Below are positions 1-7,746 of a DNA stretch of 42,596 bases, piece after piece (position 1 is the first letter of the stretch; every line of letters starts with the position of its first letter). The notes under the pieces are model-generated. The model did no database searches and was not told the DNA's origin. It worked only from the letters and a program-made list of their open reading frames with translations. The position numbers were made by a program, and so were the translations under genes. The stretch comes from an uncultured Acidobacteriia bacterium (GTDB lineage Bacteria > Acidobacteriota > Terriglobia > Bryobacterales > Bryobacteraceae), in the NCBI GenBank assembly GCA_903925975.1, contig CAIYHG010000031.1, positions 1-42,596 on the forward strand, read 5' to 3'.

Positions 1-1
1 C

Positions 2-100
2 CGGTTTGAGTACGGCGGCGGAGAGAAGTATCCGCAACTGGTGCGCGATACGGCGGTTCCGGACCTGCTTTCGGCGATCGCCGCCGCTGCCGTAAAATAG
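2..100 (+). CDS. 3' end of an unidentified gene
   Basis: The window opens inside a reading frame that runs from base 2 to a TAG at 98-100, giving the last 32 residues of a protein whose start lies outside. The tail contains EYGGGEKYPQLVRD and ends in an alanine-rich helix followed by VK. I do not recognise the family. The frame is open with coding-like composition, and a GC-rich inverted repeat follows the stop, which supports a genuine gene end. No function can be given. Confidence 0.55.
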   Translation, partial: RFEYGGGEKYPQLVRDTAVPDLLSAIAAAAVK

Positions 101-108
101 CCTGTACG

Positions 109-144
109 GCCGGCCGCCGGCGCCCGCGTAGCGGGGCGGCCGGC
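109..144 (+). terminator. GC-rich hairpin after the left-edge gene
   Basis: GCCGGCCGCC at 109-118 pairs perfectly with GGCGGCCGGC at 135-144, with a possible inner stem of CCCGC (123-127) and GCGGG (131-135). It begins 8 nt after the stop codon. There is no T-run behind it, so it is a terminator-like structure rather than a textbook intrinsic terminator. Confidence 0.4.
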
Positions 145-297
145 GGCGAGTCCACAGTGTGCGCGGCCCGAACACGTGCGCCGGGTGGGCTCGATGATGC
201 AAAATAGGGAAGAAGCAAACAATTTTGTGGCGACCCGAGCCCCCGGTTTCCCGTGGCGGACGGGAGCGCTTGCCCCGAGAGATCGAACGAGGTCGAT

Positions 298-1209
298 GTG
301 AAGAATTTTTTGCCGGCTCTTGCCTGTGTGTGCCTGCTGTCCGGGTTGTGCGCTCCGCGCCTCGGCGCTCAGATAGCCCCGCCCGAAGGCCAAGCGACGC
401 CCGTCGCACCGGAGATACCCAAGTATCCGGATCTGCGGCGGCCCGGCGAAAGAGGGTACTCCATAGGCGTGGCCGTCTGGACGGTGAATCCCAAGCCGCT
501 ACTGACCAAAGGAGAGGCTTCGCCGAGCGATTACCCGGGAGATCTCTTGCTGCCGGGAAAGCCGAAGTACGATCAGGGTTTCGAGTTTGGCATTGCGGCG
601 GGACTTCACAACACGCTCAGGCTATCGTACTCAATCGCCTCCGGCGTGGGAATGGTAAAGGCGCCGGGCGATACCTATGATTTCTATTGGGGCCGGCACT
701 ATGTAGGCGGGACCTTGCTCGATACGAGTTACAAGATGCGCATCGCCAAGCTGTCGTTCGACTACCTGACTTGGCCTTACCCGGTGAAGACGAGCAGTTT
801 CCGTCTCAAGACGCTTTGGCAGCTTCACTATGCCGGGCTGAAGGGCGGCATGGACGCGCCGGAACTGGCGACGACAGACTCCGCGGGGAACTTCCTGGTG
901 GATTCCAGTGGCAATCCACTGAGTTACAGGGCGCATGGCACGCGCTTTGCGATTTTGCCAGCGGTGGGCCTGGGTGTGCAGGAGTATCTCGGAGACCACC
1001 TCCGCCTGGAAGCCAACGCCGCGGGTTTCGCGATTCCGCACCACGCCCGTCTCTGGGACGCGGACGCCAGCGTGAATCTGCGGTTTGGGCCAGTGGAAGT
1101 CCGCGCGGGAGCGCGCGCCTACCAATTGCGCACCTCCCCGAGACAGGAATCCTGGATTCGTACGACGATGACCGGGCCTTTCATCGGAATCCGCTTCTAC
1201 TCGGACTAA
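298..1209 (+). CDS. secreted protein, probable outer-membrane beta-barrel
   Basis: I do not recognise a named family. From GTG 298 the protein is about 303 residues and begins with a clear signal peptide (MKNFLPALACVCLLSG, then a probable cleavage after LGAQ). The frame is open back to an ATG at 253, but that start would put a charged 15-residue extension before the signal peptide. An AGG lies about 5 nt before 298, so 298 is preferred. The mature part alternates short aromatic/polar stretches with glycine-rich turns (FEFGIAAGLHNTLRLSYSIA, VNLRFGPVEVRAGARAYQLR, ending GPFIGIRFYSD), the pattern of an outer-membrane beta-barrel. It stands alone upstream of the receptor locus, and none of the 40-bp sites precedes it. 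Localisation is inferred from composition; the function is unknown. Confidence 0.7.
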   Translation: MKNFLPALACVCLLSGLCAPRLGAQIAPPEGQATPVAPEIPKYPDLRRPGERGYSIGVAVWTVNPKPLLTKGEASPSDYPGDLLLPGKPKYDQGFEFGIAAGLHNTLRLSYSIASGVGMVKAPGDTYDFYWGRHYVGGTLLDTSYKMRIAKLSFDYLTWPYPVKTSSFRLKTLWQLHYAGLKGGMDAPELATTDSAGNFLVDSSGNPLSYRAHGTRFAILPAVGLGVQEYLGDHLRLEANAAGFAIPHHARLWDADASVNLRFGPVEVRAGARAYQLRTSPRQESWIRTTMTGPFIGIRFYSD

Positions 1210-1285
1210 CTCCCAATCGAAGCGGCGCACGGGCTGGACGTGCGGCCGTCTCACTGGCCTAGCAATAACTCGACCCGACGGCACT

Positions 1286-1352
1286 CCCCTGAATGGGGGG
1301 CAGCACCGTTCCCCTAATGGGTGTTCCGCGCGGCGCCCAAATCCCTTACTCT
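1286..1352 (+). promoter_or_regulatory. composite 40-bp operator and promoter, copy 1
   Basis: The first of four copies of a 40-bp element. CCCC-TGAAT-GGGG starts at 1286. The second box CTAATGGGTGTT ends at 1325, with its CTA exactly 22 nt after the AAT of the first box. TACTCT at 1347-1352 sits 21 nt further on in the position of a -10, and no consensus -35 lies 17 nt before it. It is the distal of two such elements before the TonB-dependent receptor at 1692. The repeat is seen directly; the role as an activator site for the NarL-type regulator at 10952 is inference. Confidence 0.65.
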
Positions 1353-1386
1353 GTCCGTAGCCAATCTCACCATCCCTGATCCGTTT

Positions 1387-1418
1387 CCGGGCGCCGGCAA
1401 TACCTCACCGGCGCCCGG
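1387..1418 (+). promoter_or_regulatory. leader hairpin downstream of promoter copy 1
   Basis: CCGGGCGCCGG (1387-1397) and CCGGCGCCCGG (1408-1418) form a perfect 11-bp stem with a 10-nt loop. It begins 40 nt after the start of the TACTCT hexamer at 1347. A near-identical hairpin lies at the same offset behind promoter copy 3 (7549-7581), so it belongs to the promoter-leader unit. It could be a weak terminator, an RNA stabiliser or a protein-binding leader; no T-run follows. Confidence 0.55.
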
Positions 1419-1499
1419 GGTTGTGCGTAAGTCGCGGCAGGACTCGGGGGGTGGATTTCGTTCGGGAGCAGCCTTGGCATCGCAGACGGAAGCCTGTCT

Positions 1500-1567
1500 C
1501 CCCCAAATTGGGGATCTCAGGGGTGGACTATCAGGTGTTCTAGAGCCCTATCGAAATACCTTATGCT
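1500..1567 (+). promoter_or_regulatory. composite 40-bp operator and promoter, copy 2
   Basis: The second copy, 214 bp downstream of copy 1. CCCCC-AAAT-TGGGG starts at 1500. The second box CTATCAGGTGTT ends at 1539, again with 22 nt between AAT and CTA. TATGCT at 1562-1567 follows after 22 nt as a -10 candidate. TATGCT is also the left arm of a small palindrome with AGCATA at 1572-1577. This is the element closest to the receptor start at 1692, leaving a leader of about 120 nt. No TTGACA-like -35 is visible at the normal distance. Confidence 0.65.
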
Positions 1568-1691
1568 ATTCAGCATACTTGTTGTATCCTTTACGGAGCG
1601 CCAATGTATACCATCCGTGCGCGAAAGAGTATGGGTGCCTTTCGGAATGGGGTAGCAGCCCTGATGCACGAGTCGAACGGGGAGTTGAAGC

Positions 1692-4600
1692 TTGAAACTG
1701 AAAATCGTCTTAACGTTTATCGTTTTCCTGATTGCTACTGTCCCGGTTTGGGGGCAGGCCAGCCAGGTTTCGCAGATTAGCGGAACCGTTCAGGACGCAA
1801 CCGGCGCGGCTATTCCCGGCGCCGAAATCAAGGCCGAAAACATCGACACCGGCGTAGTCCGGACTGTCACAAGCGGCGCGGACGGAAACTATATTATCTC
1901 TGCGCTGGCTGTGGGTCCTTATAAGCTCCAGGTAGCGAAAGCCGGGTTTTCCACCTACGTGCAGACCGGGATCATCCTGCAGGTGAACTCGAACCCTTCG
2001 ATCCCCGTCTCGTTGAAGATCGGGCAAGTTACCGAACAGGTGGAAGTGCAGGCAAACGCAGCGCAGGTGGAAACGCACTCCACCGGCGTTGGGCAGGTTA
2101 TCGATAACGCGCGCGTGCTCGAGTTGCCGTTGAACGGGCGGCAGATCACGTCCCTGGTGACGCTCTCTGGCGGCGCGAACGACTTTGTGCCGGTGAGCGC
2201 CGGGCAATCTCTGGTATCGAACAAGAACTATCCCACTTCGACCGCGTTTTCCGTAGCGGGCGGGCAGGGCGGTTCGACGCTCTTCCTGCTGGACGGCGGC
2301 GTGAACATGGATCCGATTTCGAATATCGGACTGCCGATGCCTTTCCCGGACGCGCTGCAGGAATTCAAAGTGGAGACCAGTTCTCTGCCGGCGAACTATG
2401 GCAGCCAGCCCGGCGGCGTGATCAACGTGGTCACCAAGGGCGGCACCAATGAGTTCCACGGCGATGCGTTCTGGTTTATCCGGAACACGGCAGTGAATGC
2501 CCGCAATTTCTTCGCGACGGGCGGCGACGGTTTGAAGCGCAACCAGCTCGGCGGCGTGATCGGCGGGCCGGTGGTCAAGAACAAGCTGTTCTTCTTCGCC
2601 GGGTATCAGGCCACGCTCGAAAGAGTGACGCCGAGTTCCACGTTCACCTACGTTCCCACGGCCCAGGCGCTGGCGGGCGACTTCACAGCGATGATGTCCA
2701 CGCCGTGCGTATCGAGCAACGTGACCCTGAAGGCCCCGTTCGTGAACAATAAGATCGACCCGGCGCTGTTCAACAAGGTGGCGCTGGCGTACTTGAAGTA
2801 CGTACCGGTTTCTACCGACCCCTGCGGGAAGGTCTACTTCTCGATTCCGACCAAGAGCAACGAAAACCAGGGCGTCACCAGGATCGATTGGACGGTCAAC
2901 GACAAGCACACTCTGTTTGTGCGCTACTTCGTGACCGACTACGAGCGCCCCTCCTCCTTCTCGCCGACGAACCTGCTGTTGATGTCGACCGATAACAGCG
3001 TGGGCTTGTCGAACCGCGTGCAGACGGGCGTTATCGGGCACACGTTCATCATTTCGCCCACTACCATCAGTTCGCTGCGCACCGGTTTCAGCCGCGGGAA
3101 CGTATTGCGTTATAACCCGGATGGCATGCCCACGCCGACCTCGCTGGGGTCGAAGGTTTATCAGGGCGTTCCGGGATTCATTCAGATGGGTCCGGGCGGC
3201 GGCTATTTCAGCCCGGTTTGCACGAACTGTTCGCCGGGCCCGTGGGTTTCCAACAGCCTTCAGGGTTCGTGGGATTTGAGCCTGGTTCGCGGAGCCCATC
3301 AGGTTTCCGTGGGCGTGCTTTCGCTCAAGAACATCCTAACGGCCTATGGGAACTTCCAGAAGAACGGGAACTTCTCGTTCAACGGCGCGGCGACCGGCAA
3401 CGTGCTGACGGACCTCATGATGGGCGCGCCGTCGAGCATGTTGCAGAGCATGGGCCAGTTGGCCGCGGAGCGGGTGTGGACCCCCTCCATGTATGCTCAG
3501 GACAATGTGCGCGTGAGTTCGAGGATCACGCTGAACCTCGGCATCCGTTGGGATCCGTTCCTGGCTCCGCACAAGCGCCTGCCGGGGATGGTGAGCATTT
3601 ACGACCCGGCCTGGTTTGCGGCCGTAGTACGCAGCAAGAAGTTCACGAATGCGCCGGTCGGCGTGCTCTGGGATGGGGAAGACCAGATGCCCGGCAACGG
3701 GGCCTACTTCTTCAACCGCGTGAAAGAATTCGCCCCGCGGTTCGGCATCGTGTTTGACCCGCGCGGCAAGGGACTGGAGACGATTCGCGCCGGCATGGGC
3801 ATCTTCTACGGAACCACGCCGCTGTTCCTTTCGGTGGCAACGCACACTCCGTATGCAAGCCCGGTGACGCTGTCATTTGCTTCGACCGCGCTGAACGCGC
3901 TTTCCGACCCATGGGCCGGCCAGCCGACGGCTAATCCTTTCCCCGTGACGAACGTAAGTCCTACCGTCGGCTTCTCGGTTTTCGGCGGCGGACTGGGCAC
4001 GTTCGCGGCTCACCCGAAGCCCACCTACATGCAGCAGTGGAACCTCGCGTTCCAGAAGCAACTTCCGCAGGACTGGCTGTTCTCTGCCACGTATCTGGGG
4101 AACAAAACGGTTCACCTGATGATGGCGGACCCGAACAACTACGCCACTTATGTTCCGGGCAACTGCGTAGCCGGGCAATACGGCCTGACGGCCGCCGGGC
4201 CTTGCTCCACTACGGGCAATGCCAACTATCGCCGCCTGATGATTCTGGCGAACCCCACCGAAGGCAGGTATTACGCAGGGTTGTCGAACCTGGATAACAC
4301 CGCCAACGCCACTTACAACGGCCTGCTGGTTTCGATGCAGCACCGCTTTGCGCACGGCTTCAGCATTCTGGCCAACCACACCTGGTCGCACTGCCTCACG
4401 GAGAACGAAGTTCAGCTCAACGGGGGCGGCACCGGGCAGAACCCGCTGGACCGCCACGCGGAGTACGGGAACTGCCTCTCCGACCGGCGGCACGCCTTCA
4501 ACTTCACCGGCGTGGTGAAGAGCCCCACTTTCGAAGCAGCGTGGATGAAGGCCATCTTGGGGAACTGGCAGGAATCGACCATCTTCACCGCCGCGACCGG

Positions 4601-4994
4601 CAGCTTCCTGACGCCCTCGGTGGGCGTAGATAACTCGCGGACCGGACAGGGCGACCGCCCGAACGTTGTGGGTAATCCCAATGCGGCTACCCGGACGCTA
4701 TCGGCGTGGTTCGACAAGACCGCGTTCGTATCCAACACTGTGGGCACGTTCGGTAACGCGGGCCGCGGCATCATCCTCGGCCCGGGCTCCTGGAACGTGG
4801 ACATAGCTCTTTCCAGGACGTTCCAGGTGAAGGAAGGCCAGAGAGTGGACTTCCGCGCCGAAGCGTTCAACCTGTTCAACCACGCCCGCTTCGGGAACCC
4901 TGGCACGGCCATGAACAGCCCGACGAGTTACGGCGTAATCACCACCGCGCGCGACCCGCGCATTCTGCAAGGCGCCCTGAAGTTCGTCTTCTAG
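1692..4994 (+). CDS. TonB-dependent receptor with carboxypeptidase-regulatory-like domain
   Basis: Outer-membrane, TonB-energised transporter of the very large acidobacterial (Oar-like) class, 1100 residues. A signal peptide (about residues 1-22, ending VWGQ) is followed by a carboxypeptidase-regulatory-like beta-sandwich (about 28-112, starting ISGTVQDATGAAIPGA), the plug (about 125-260, with LPLNGRQ and GGVINVVTKGGTNEFHG) and a beta-barrel ending in the aromatic residue of KFVF, as usual for outer-membrane proteins. The start is TTG 1692, with GGGGAG 7 nt upstream; the next codons encode the signal peptide. Two copies of the 40-bp element precede it and a strong terminator follows. In Acidobacteriota such receptors are usually annotated by analogy with SusC, but no SusD-like gene is visible. 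The substrate is unknown; linkage to a carboxylesterase suggests an acylated or polymeric organic compound. Confidence 0.9.
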   Translation: MKLKIVLTFIVFLIATVPVWGQASQVSQISGTVQDATGAAIPGAEIKAENIDTGVVRTVTSGADGNYIISALAVGPYKLQVAKAGFSTYVQTGIILQVNSNPSIPVSLKIGQVTEQVEVQANAAQVETHSTGVGQVIDNARVLELPLNGRQITSLVTLSGGANDFVPVSAGQSLVSNKNYPTSTAFSVAGGQGGSTLFLLDGGVNMDPISNIGLPMPFPDALQEFKVETSSLPANYGSQPGGVINVVTKGGTNEFHGDAFWFIRNTAVNARNFFATGGDGLKRNQLGGVIGGPVVKNKLFFFAGYQATLERVTPSSTFTYVPTAQALAGDFTAMMSTPCVSSNVTLKAPFVNNKIDPALFNKVALAYLKYVPVSTDPCGKVYFSIPTKSNENQGVTRIDWTVNDKHTLFVRYFVTDYERPSSFSPTNLLLMSTDNSVGLSNRVQTGVIGHTFIISPTTISSLRTGFSRGNVLRYNPDGMPTPTSLGSKVYQGVPGFIQMGPGGGYFSPVCTNCSPGPWVSNSLQGSWDLSLVRGAHQVSVGVLSLKNILTAYGNFQKNGNFSFNGAATGNVLTDLMMGAPSSMLQSMGQLAAERVWTPSMYAQDNVRVSSRITLNLGIRWDPFLAPHKRLPGMVSIYDPAWFAAVVRSKKFTNAPVGVLWDGEDQMPGNGAYFFNRVKEFAPRFGIVFDPRGKGLETIRAGMGIFYGTTPLFLSVATHTPYASPVTLSFASTALNALSDPWAGQPTANPFPVTNVSPTVGFSVFGGGLGTFAAHPKPTYMQQWNLAFQKQLPQDWLFSATYLGNKTVHLMMADPNNYATYVPGNCVAGQYGLTAAGPCSTTGNANYRRLMILANPTEGRYYAGLSNLDNTANATYNGLLVSMQHRFAHGFSILANHTWSHCLTENEVQLNGGGTGQNPLDRHAEYGNCLSDRRHAFNFTGVVKSPTFEAAWMKAILGNWQESTIFTAATGSFLTPSVGVDNSRTGQGDRPNVVGNPNAATRTLSAWFDKTAFVSNTVGTFGNAGRGIILGPGSWNVDIALSRTFQVKEGQRVDFRAEAFNLFNHARFGNPGTAMNSPTSYGVITTARDPRILQGALKFVF

Positions 4995-5016
4995 GCGGCA
5001 GGCAAATCAAGAGCGT

Positions 5017-5053
5017 GAAAGGGCGGGCTTAAGGGCCCGCCCTTTCGTGTTTT
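5017..5053 (+). terminator. strong intrinsic terminator after the first receptor gene
   Basis: GAAAGGGCGGGC (5017-5028) pairs perfectly with GCCCGCCCTTTC (5035-5046) around a 6-nt loop, and a T-rich stretch (GTGTTTTG) follows. It lies 23 nt behind the stop codon of the 1692 receptor and only about 14 nt before the ATG of the next receptor. It should uncouple or attenuate expression of the second receptor. Confidence 0.85.
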
Positions 5054-5066
5054 GCTTTGAGCTTCA

Positions 5067-7385
5067 ATGACAAAGGCAGCTTTGGGGGTGTGGTCATTGT
5101 TACCAGTTCGTTCTAGTTTCTTCTCCGCCGCATTGGCGGTTCTTACGGCAATGTCCGCCGGCGCGGCCGCTATCGGCGGACGCATTCACGACGCCTCCGG
5201 CCATCCTTTGAAGGATGTTGCCGTGACGGCTGAGAACAGCCCCAAGGTGTTCTCAGCCGCGGACGGCGAGTTCTCGCTTCAGCCGGCCGCCGCAGCCGGC
5301 AAAGTGACGGTGCTGTTCGAGGCGCCGGGATACTATGCGGAAACAGTGGTCTGCGACGTAGAGGGTCAGCCGGCGCCGCTTGATGTGACGCTCACTCCGC
5401 AAGGCGTTGTGAGGGAGCAAGTGAAAGTGGTGGCATCGCGGTTGAATATCTCGCTGGCTTTGATACCGGCGGCTACTTCCGTCGTTGGGCCGCAGTCGCT
5501 CGACGCCATGCCGCGCGGAATCGCCATCGATGAGCCGCTGGCGAGCGTGCCGGGCGTGAAGGTGGATAACCAGGCGAATGGGGAACGCGTGCATCTTTCG
5601 ATTCGCGGCCAGGGCATCCTGAGCGAGCGCGGAATTCGCGGCATTCAAGTGTTGTACGACGGCATTCCGTTGAACGATCCGAGCGGTTTCTGCCCCGACG
5701 TCTTCGACGTGGATTGGCTGGGCGTTCAGGAGGTAAACGTAGTCCGCGGGCCGGTGGCGTTTCTTTACGGCGGCGGCTCGGCGGGCGGCGTGATCGATAT
5801 CCGAACGCGCGCGGCGGATTTTTCGCCCTTGCACGGCGGCGTATGGACCGAGGGCGGCTCGAACGGGTTCTATAAGACCCGGGGCGAGGCGTCGGGGACG
5901 GGCAAGGGCGTGAGCTATCTGATCTCAGGATCGCGAACCGCAGGCGACGGCTATCGCGAGCACACGGCTTACTGGGGCAACAACATCTATGGACGCCTGG
6001 GCTTCAACCCCGTTCGCAGGCTGCGGCTGAACCCGTTCGTCATAGGGACCGGGTTCTTCAGCCAAAACGCCGAGGGACTCAATCTGAATTGGGGCTACCC
6101 AAGCGCGAACTGGTGGACCATGGCCAACCCGGATTCCCTGACCTACAACGAGTATCAATTGACGCACCGGGTGCTCGGCGGGATCACCGGGCAATTCGAA
6201 GCCACGGAAAACCAACGGCTGTCTTTCACGTTCTACGCGCGGCATACGGGCTACACCGAATCCGTTCCCTCCTCAGTGGCTCACCGCGGCCTCAACGCGC
6301 CGGGAGGCTCAGCGCAGTACGAGGTTGAGTCGGGCGCGGGAACCGTCAGGAACCATCTATCGATTGGCCTCGACCTGGATAGCCAGTTCATCACCGACCG
6401 GCCGCGCGCCAACATGGGCAATGCGGTGGACGGGGCCGTGGTTGCGGACCAATCCGTCACGCAGCGCCGCACGGGCGGATTTATCACCGACCGGATCAGC
6501 GTGGGCCAGCGGCTCACGTTACTCGCGGGCCTGCGGTTTGACCGCATCAGCAACGAATTGACCGACCGTTTTCGCGCCAATGGGCTGGATCTTTCGGGCA
6601 GCCAGAACTTCAAGCACGCTACCGGGCGGTTGGGCGCCACATGGAACCTCGGCAAGAATACGGGGATTTATGCTTCCTGGGGCCAGGGCTTTATGCCGCC
6701 CGCCACGGAGGAGTTGTACGCCAATCCGGCGGCGCTGGGCGGATTTAATAAATCGCTGGTACCCGCCAAGTCGAAGGGCGAGGAATTGGGAGTCAGAAGC
6801 GGGGTTGCCGGGCGCGTTTTCTGGGATGTCGCGTTCTTCCATCTGGCGACAAGCAACGACTTCGAACGGTATCGCATTACGAGCCGGCCGCTGGAGACAT
6901 TCTACGGCAACGCGGGGGAGAGCCGCCGCTACGGCCTGGAAAGCTCGGTCCGGTGGCTGCCCACGCCGCGCGTGACGGTGACCGCCGCGCACACCTATTC
7001 GAATTTCACGTATACCCGGTATTCCAGTCTGACTTACGCCGGCAACCTGACAGGGAACGACCTGCCCAACTCGCCACGCCAGCAGTTCTATGCCGATGCC
7101 AGCTTTGAGATCGTGAAGACCTGGGTGATCGGAGCAAGCACAGGGGGATACTCGCGCGCTTATATAGACCCCACGAACAAGACTTCGATAGACGCCTACG
7201 GCCTGTTGAACGCCCGTTTGAGCAAGAGCTGGCACAGGCGCGGCGCCTACGGTACGTTCTTTGTGGCGGGAAAGAATCTGACCGGAAAGCAATACATTGC
7301 CTTCACCGAACCGGATCCGGATGGCAGCTCCTACCAGCCAGGCTCGAACCGGGAGGTGTTTTGCGGCGTCCAGGTCCGTTTCTGA
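5067..7385 (+). CDS. TonB-dependent receptor, siderophore/cobalamin-type
   Basis: A second outer-membrane TonB-dependent receptor, 772 residues, closer in size and layout to ferric-siderophore or vitamin receptors than its neighbour. It shows a signal peptide (about 1-35), a small carboxypeptidase-regulatory-like domain (about 36-115, GGRIHDASGHPLKDV), a plug (about 120-235, with IRGQGILSERGIRGI and LYGGGSAGGVIDIRT) and a barrel ending in VQVRF with the terminal aromatic residue. The ATG at 5067 has no convincing ribosome-binding site and lies only 14 nt after a terminator. TTG 5082, with AAAGG upstream, is an alternative that keeps the signal peptide. No separate promoter fits between terminator and gene, so it probably depends on read-through from 1692. 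The substrate cannot be told from sequence. Confidence 0.88.
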   Translation: MTKAALGVWSLLPVRSSFFSAALAVLTAMSAGAAAIGGRIHDASGHPLKDVAVTAENSPKVFSAADGEFSLQPAAAAGKVTVLFEAPGYYAETVVCDVEGQPAPLDVTLTPQGVVREQVKVVASRLNISLALIPAATSVVGPQSLDAMPRGIAIDEPLASVPGVKVDNQANGERVHLSIRGQGILSERGIRGIQVLYDGIPLNDPSGFCPDVFDVDWLGVQEVNVVRGPVAFLYGGGSAGGVIDIRTRAADFSPLHGGVWTEGGSNGFYKTRGEASGTGKGVSYLISGSRTAGDGYREHTAYWGNNIYGRLGFNPVRRLRLNPFVIGTGFFSQNAEGLNLNWGYPSANWWTMANPDSLTYNEYQLTHRVLGGITGQFEATENQRLSFTFYARHTGYTESVPSSVAHRGLNAPGGSAQYEVESGAGTVRNHLSIGLDLDSQFITDRPRANMGNAVDGAVVADQSVTQRRTGGFITDRISVGQRLTLLAGLRFDRISNELTDRFRANGLDLSGSQNFKHATGRLGATWNLGKNTGIYASWGQGFMPPATEELYANPAALGGFNKSLVPAKSKGEELGVRSGVAGRVFWDVAFFHLATSNDFERYRITSRPLETFYGNAGESRRYGLESSVRWLPTPRVTVTAAHTYSNFTYTRYSSLTYAGNLTGNDLPNSPRQQFYADASFEIVKTWVIGASTGGYSRAYIDPTNKTSIDAYGLLNARLSKSWHRRGAYGTFFVAGKNLTGKQYIAFTEPDPDGSSYQPGSNREVFCGVQVRF

Positions 7386-7446
7386 GGATGGAATCGAGAC
7401 AAGGCAAGCCGATGCCGCGCCTGTCACAACTCGGTGCGCTGTCACT

Positions 7447-7514
7447 CCCCGGAATGGGGGATCGTTTCGTTCCACTAATAGGTGTTTCGAACTGTCACTC
7501 GAATGCCGTACTCT
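7447..7514 (+). promoter_or_regulatory. composite 40-bp operator and promoter, copy 3
   Basis: The third copy, in the gap before the sensor kinase. CCCC-GGAAT-GGGG starts at 7447. CTAATAGGTGTT ends at 7486, and AAT to CTA is again 22 nt. TACTCT at 7509-7514 is the -10 candidate after 22 nt. The same hexamer is used by copy 1. Its position before the kinase-regulator pair implies autoregulation if the regulator binds here. Confidence 0.65.
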
Positions 7515-7548
7515 GGCTGTGATTAACCTCGCTAGTTCCGAGCGATTT

Positions 7549-7581
7549 CCGGGGGCCGAGGCCAGAAGCTTCGGCGCCCGG
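7549..7581 (+). promoter_or_regulatory. leader hairpin downstream of promoter copy 3
   Basis: CCGGGGGCCGA (7549-7559) pairs with TCGGCGCCCGG (7571-7581) with one mismatch and an 11-nt loop. It begins exactly 40 nt after the start of TACTCT at 7509, the same offset as the hairpin at 1387. The rest of the gap 7386-7746 shows no convincing coding sequence; a frame open from 7297 through it is only an upstream extension of the kinase. Confidence 0.5.
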
Positions 7582-7746
7582 GACGCCGGCGTATCCGGAA
7601 TGTTGAGCAGGAAGCCGCGCTACAATATCCGTTCAAATACCTTGACTGCCATTCGCTTGGGGAGATCCGCCTTGAAGGGGCGGTGGCCTGGCGAGCCGTC
7701 TATGTCTGAGCGCGAGCTTGAATTGCCGCCTTGGTCCGGAGCCACT

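Noticed and set aside
1640..1660. CGGAATGGGG near 1644 as another first box
   Set aside because: No left CCCC arm and no second box 22 nt downstream.
1321..1695. Open frame of 124 codons upstream of the first receptor
   Set aside because: It runs through copy 1's leader and all of copy 2 of the 40-bp element, overlaps the receptor start, and has no recognisable protein features.
1710..3299. 529-codon antisense frame over the first receptor
   Set aside because: Shadow frame; arginine/histidine-rich translation typical of the complement of GC-rich genes.
7599..7633. Possible degenerate fifth 40-bp element in the kinase leader (CCGGAATG, then CTACAATATCCGTT)
   Set aside because: AAT to CTA is 21 nt instead of 22, the GGGG arm and the GGTGTT end are missing, and no matching -10 is placed correctly.
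1554..7643. Shared 9-mer AAATACCTT at 1554 and 7635
   Set aside because: It does not keep a common position relative to the operator boxes, so it is probably chance.
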